A model generated the notes under the pieces. It worked only from the letters and a program-made list of their open reading frames with translations, did no database searches and was not told the DNA's origin. The translations under genes were made by a program, and so were the position numbers. This document shows, one piece after another, positions 51,420 to 51,662 of a DNA stretch of 51,662 nucleotides (positions within the stretch are counted from its first letter, which is position 1; each line of letters begins with the position of its first letter). The stretch is from Atopobiaceae bacterium (GTDB taxonomy: Bacteria > Actinomycetota > Coriobacteriia > Coriobacteriales > Atopobiaceae). Where the stretch lies: the NCBI GenBank assembly GCA_017510785.1, contig JAFWMH010000025.1, positions 1 through 51,662 on the forward strand, read 5' to 3'.

Positions 51420-51662
51420 CTGTTACCTCTTTGCGCTTGGGTACTTACTGAAGAAGCGTTTCTCGGCTGTCTTGTAGATGCCCGAGAGGCCCGCCTTGTC
51501 TCCTGCGCATTCCAGGTTGAATGTAGAACGGCAAATTGCTGAGTAGGGGAAACGCAGACTGTTTAATTTGACGGCGGGGCCGCCGTAATGCGGTGCATGC
51601 GGTTTTCAAGGTGCGCTCGGGAGGTGCCACGGACGAGGGGGCGACAGCTTGTCGCCCCCTCG
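51420..51662. other. Segment without a clear gene; possible minus-strand gene tail
   Basis: On the minus strand a frame ending at TAA (rc 51423-51425) encodes the protein-like tail 'GIYKTAEKRFFSKYPSAKR'. It may be the end of a gene truncated by rearrangement. The last 100 bp contain GC-rich inverted repeats (GGCGGGGCCGCC and GGGGGCGAC). No phage structural gene is visible. Confidence 0.25.

Overview
The window looks like a chromosomal segment of a high-GC anaerobic actinobacterium, most likely class Coriobacteriia (Eggerthellaceae, Slackia-like). That placement is inference from the codon and base composition, the panB-panC-panD operon led by a DUF2520 dehydrogenase, many zinc-ribbon and lipoprotein genes, and the type of degraded DUF4143 and AAA ATPases. 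No 16S rRNA is present to confirm it.

Layout. 1-2.8 kb: the end of an iron-type alcohol dehydrogenase, a glyoxalase-family protein, a 10-bp tandem repeat, a 506-bp transposon-like repeat with a 6-bp target duplication, and a broken DUF4143 ATPase. 2.8-10.3 kb: two HD-domain phosphohydrolases, then two secreted lipoproteins: a clostripain-family (C11) protease and a 1266-residue protein with InlB-type repeats. 10.4-12.7 kb: a deleted AAA ATPase, a zinc-ribbon membrane protein and a small lipoprotein. 12.8-15.6 kb: a pterin operon folE-folC-queD on the minus strand. 16.2-18.2 kb: gltX followed by duplicated 3' sequence. 18.9-24.7 kb: a YbhN-like membrane protein, a GCS2-family ligase with tcdA, a diguanylate cyclase and a Ser/Gly-rich surface protein. 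24.9-30.9 kb: a HAD phosphatase, a DUF2520-panBCD pantothenate operon and a 6-phospho-beta-glucosidase.

31-38.4 kb is a decayed accessory zone. It holds ATPase and SAP-domain remnants, an alpha/beta hydrolase whose nucleophile serine is replaced by arginine, a Nif11-like leader peptide joined to a zinc-ribbon core, several repeat families, and a Panacea-domain antitoxin followed by a truncated GNAT toxin. 38.7-43.6 kb is bounded by two identical tRNA-Glu genes in opposite orientation. Between them lie a 1180-residue VIT/vWA/zinc-ribbon/TPR/YfaP protein, an SRAP-domain (HMCES/YedK-type) protein and tRNA-Gln. From 43.7 kb to about 51.4 kb is a prophage or phage satellite at tRNA-Glu: integrase, unknown zinc protein, XRE and MerR/excisionase-like regulators, primase-helicase, and terminase small and large subunits. 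It carries three in-frame amber codons, a frameshift and a catalytic Tyr-to-Cys change in the integrase, so it is probably inactive.

Two themes recur. First, at least three families of non-coding palindromic repeat occupy the gaps between genes: a ~121-bp element in two inverted copies, a 500-570-bp element with ends near ATATGCTCCCCAAGA, and a ~93-bp twin element ending in AGTGTACATTCTGC. Second, short direct duplications are common, both at gene ends (gltX, queD) and inside genes (folE, folC, the DUF4143 pseudogene).
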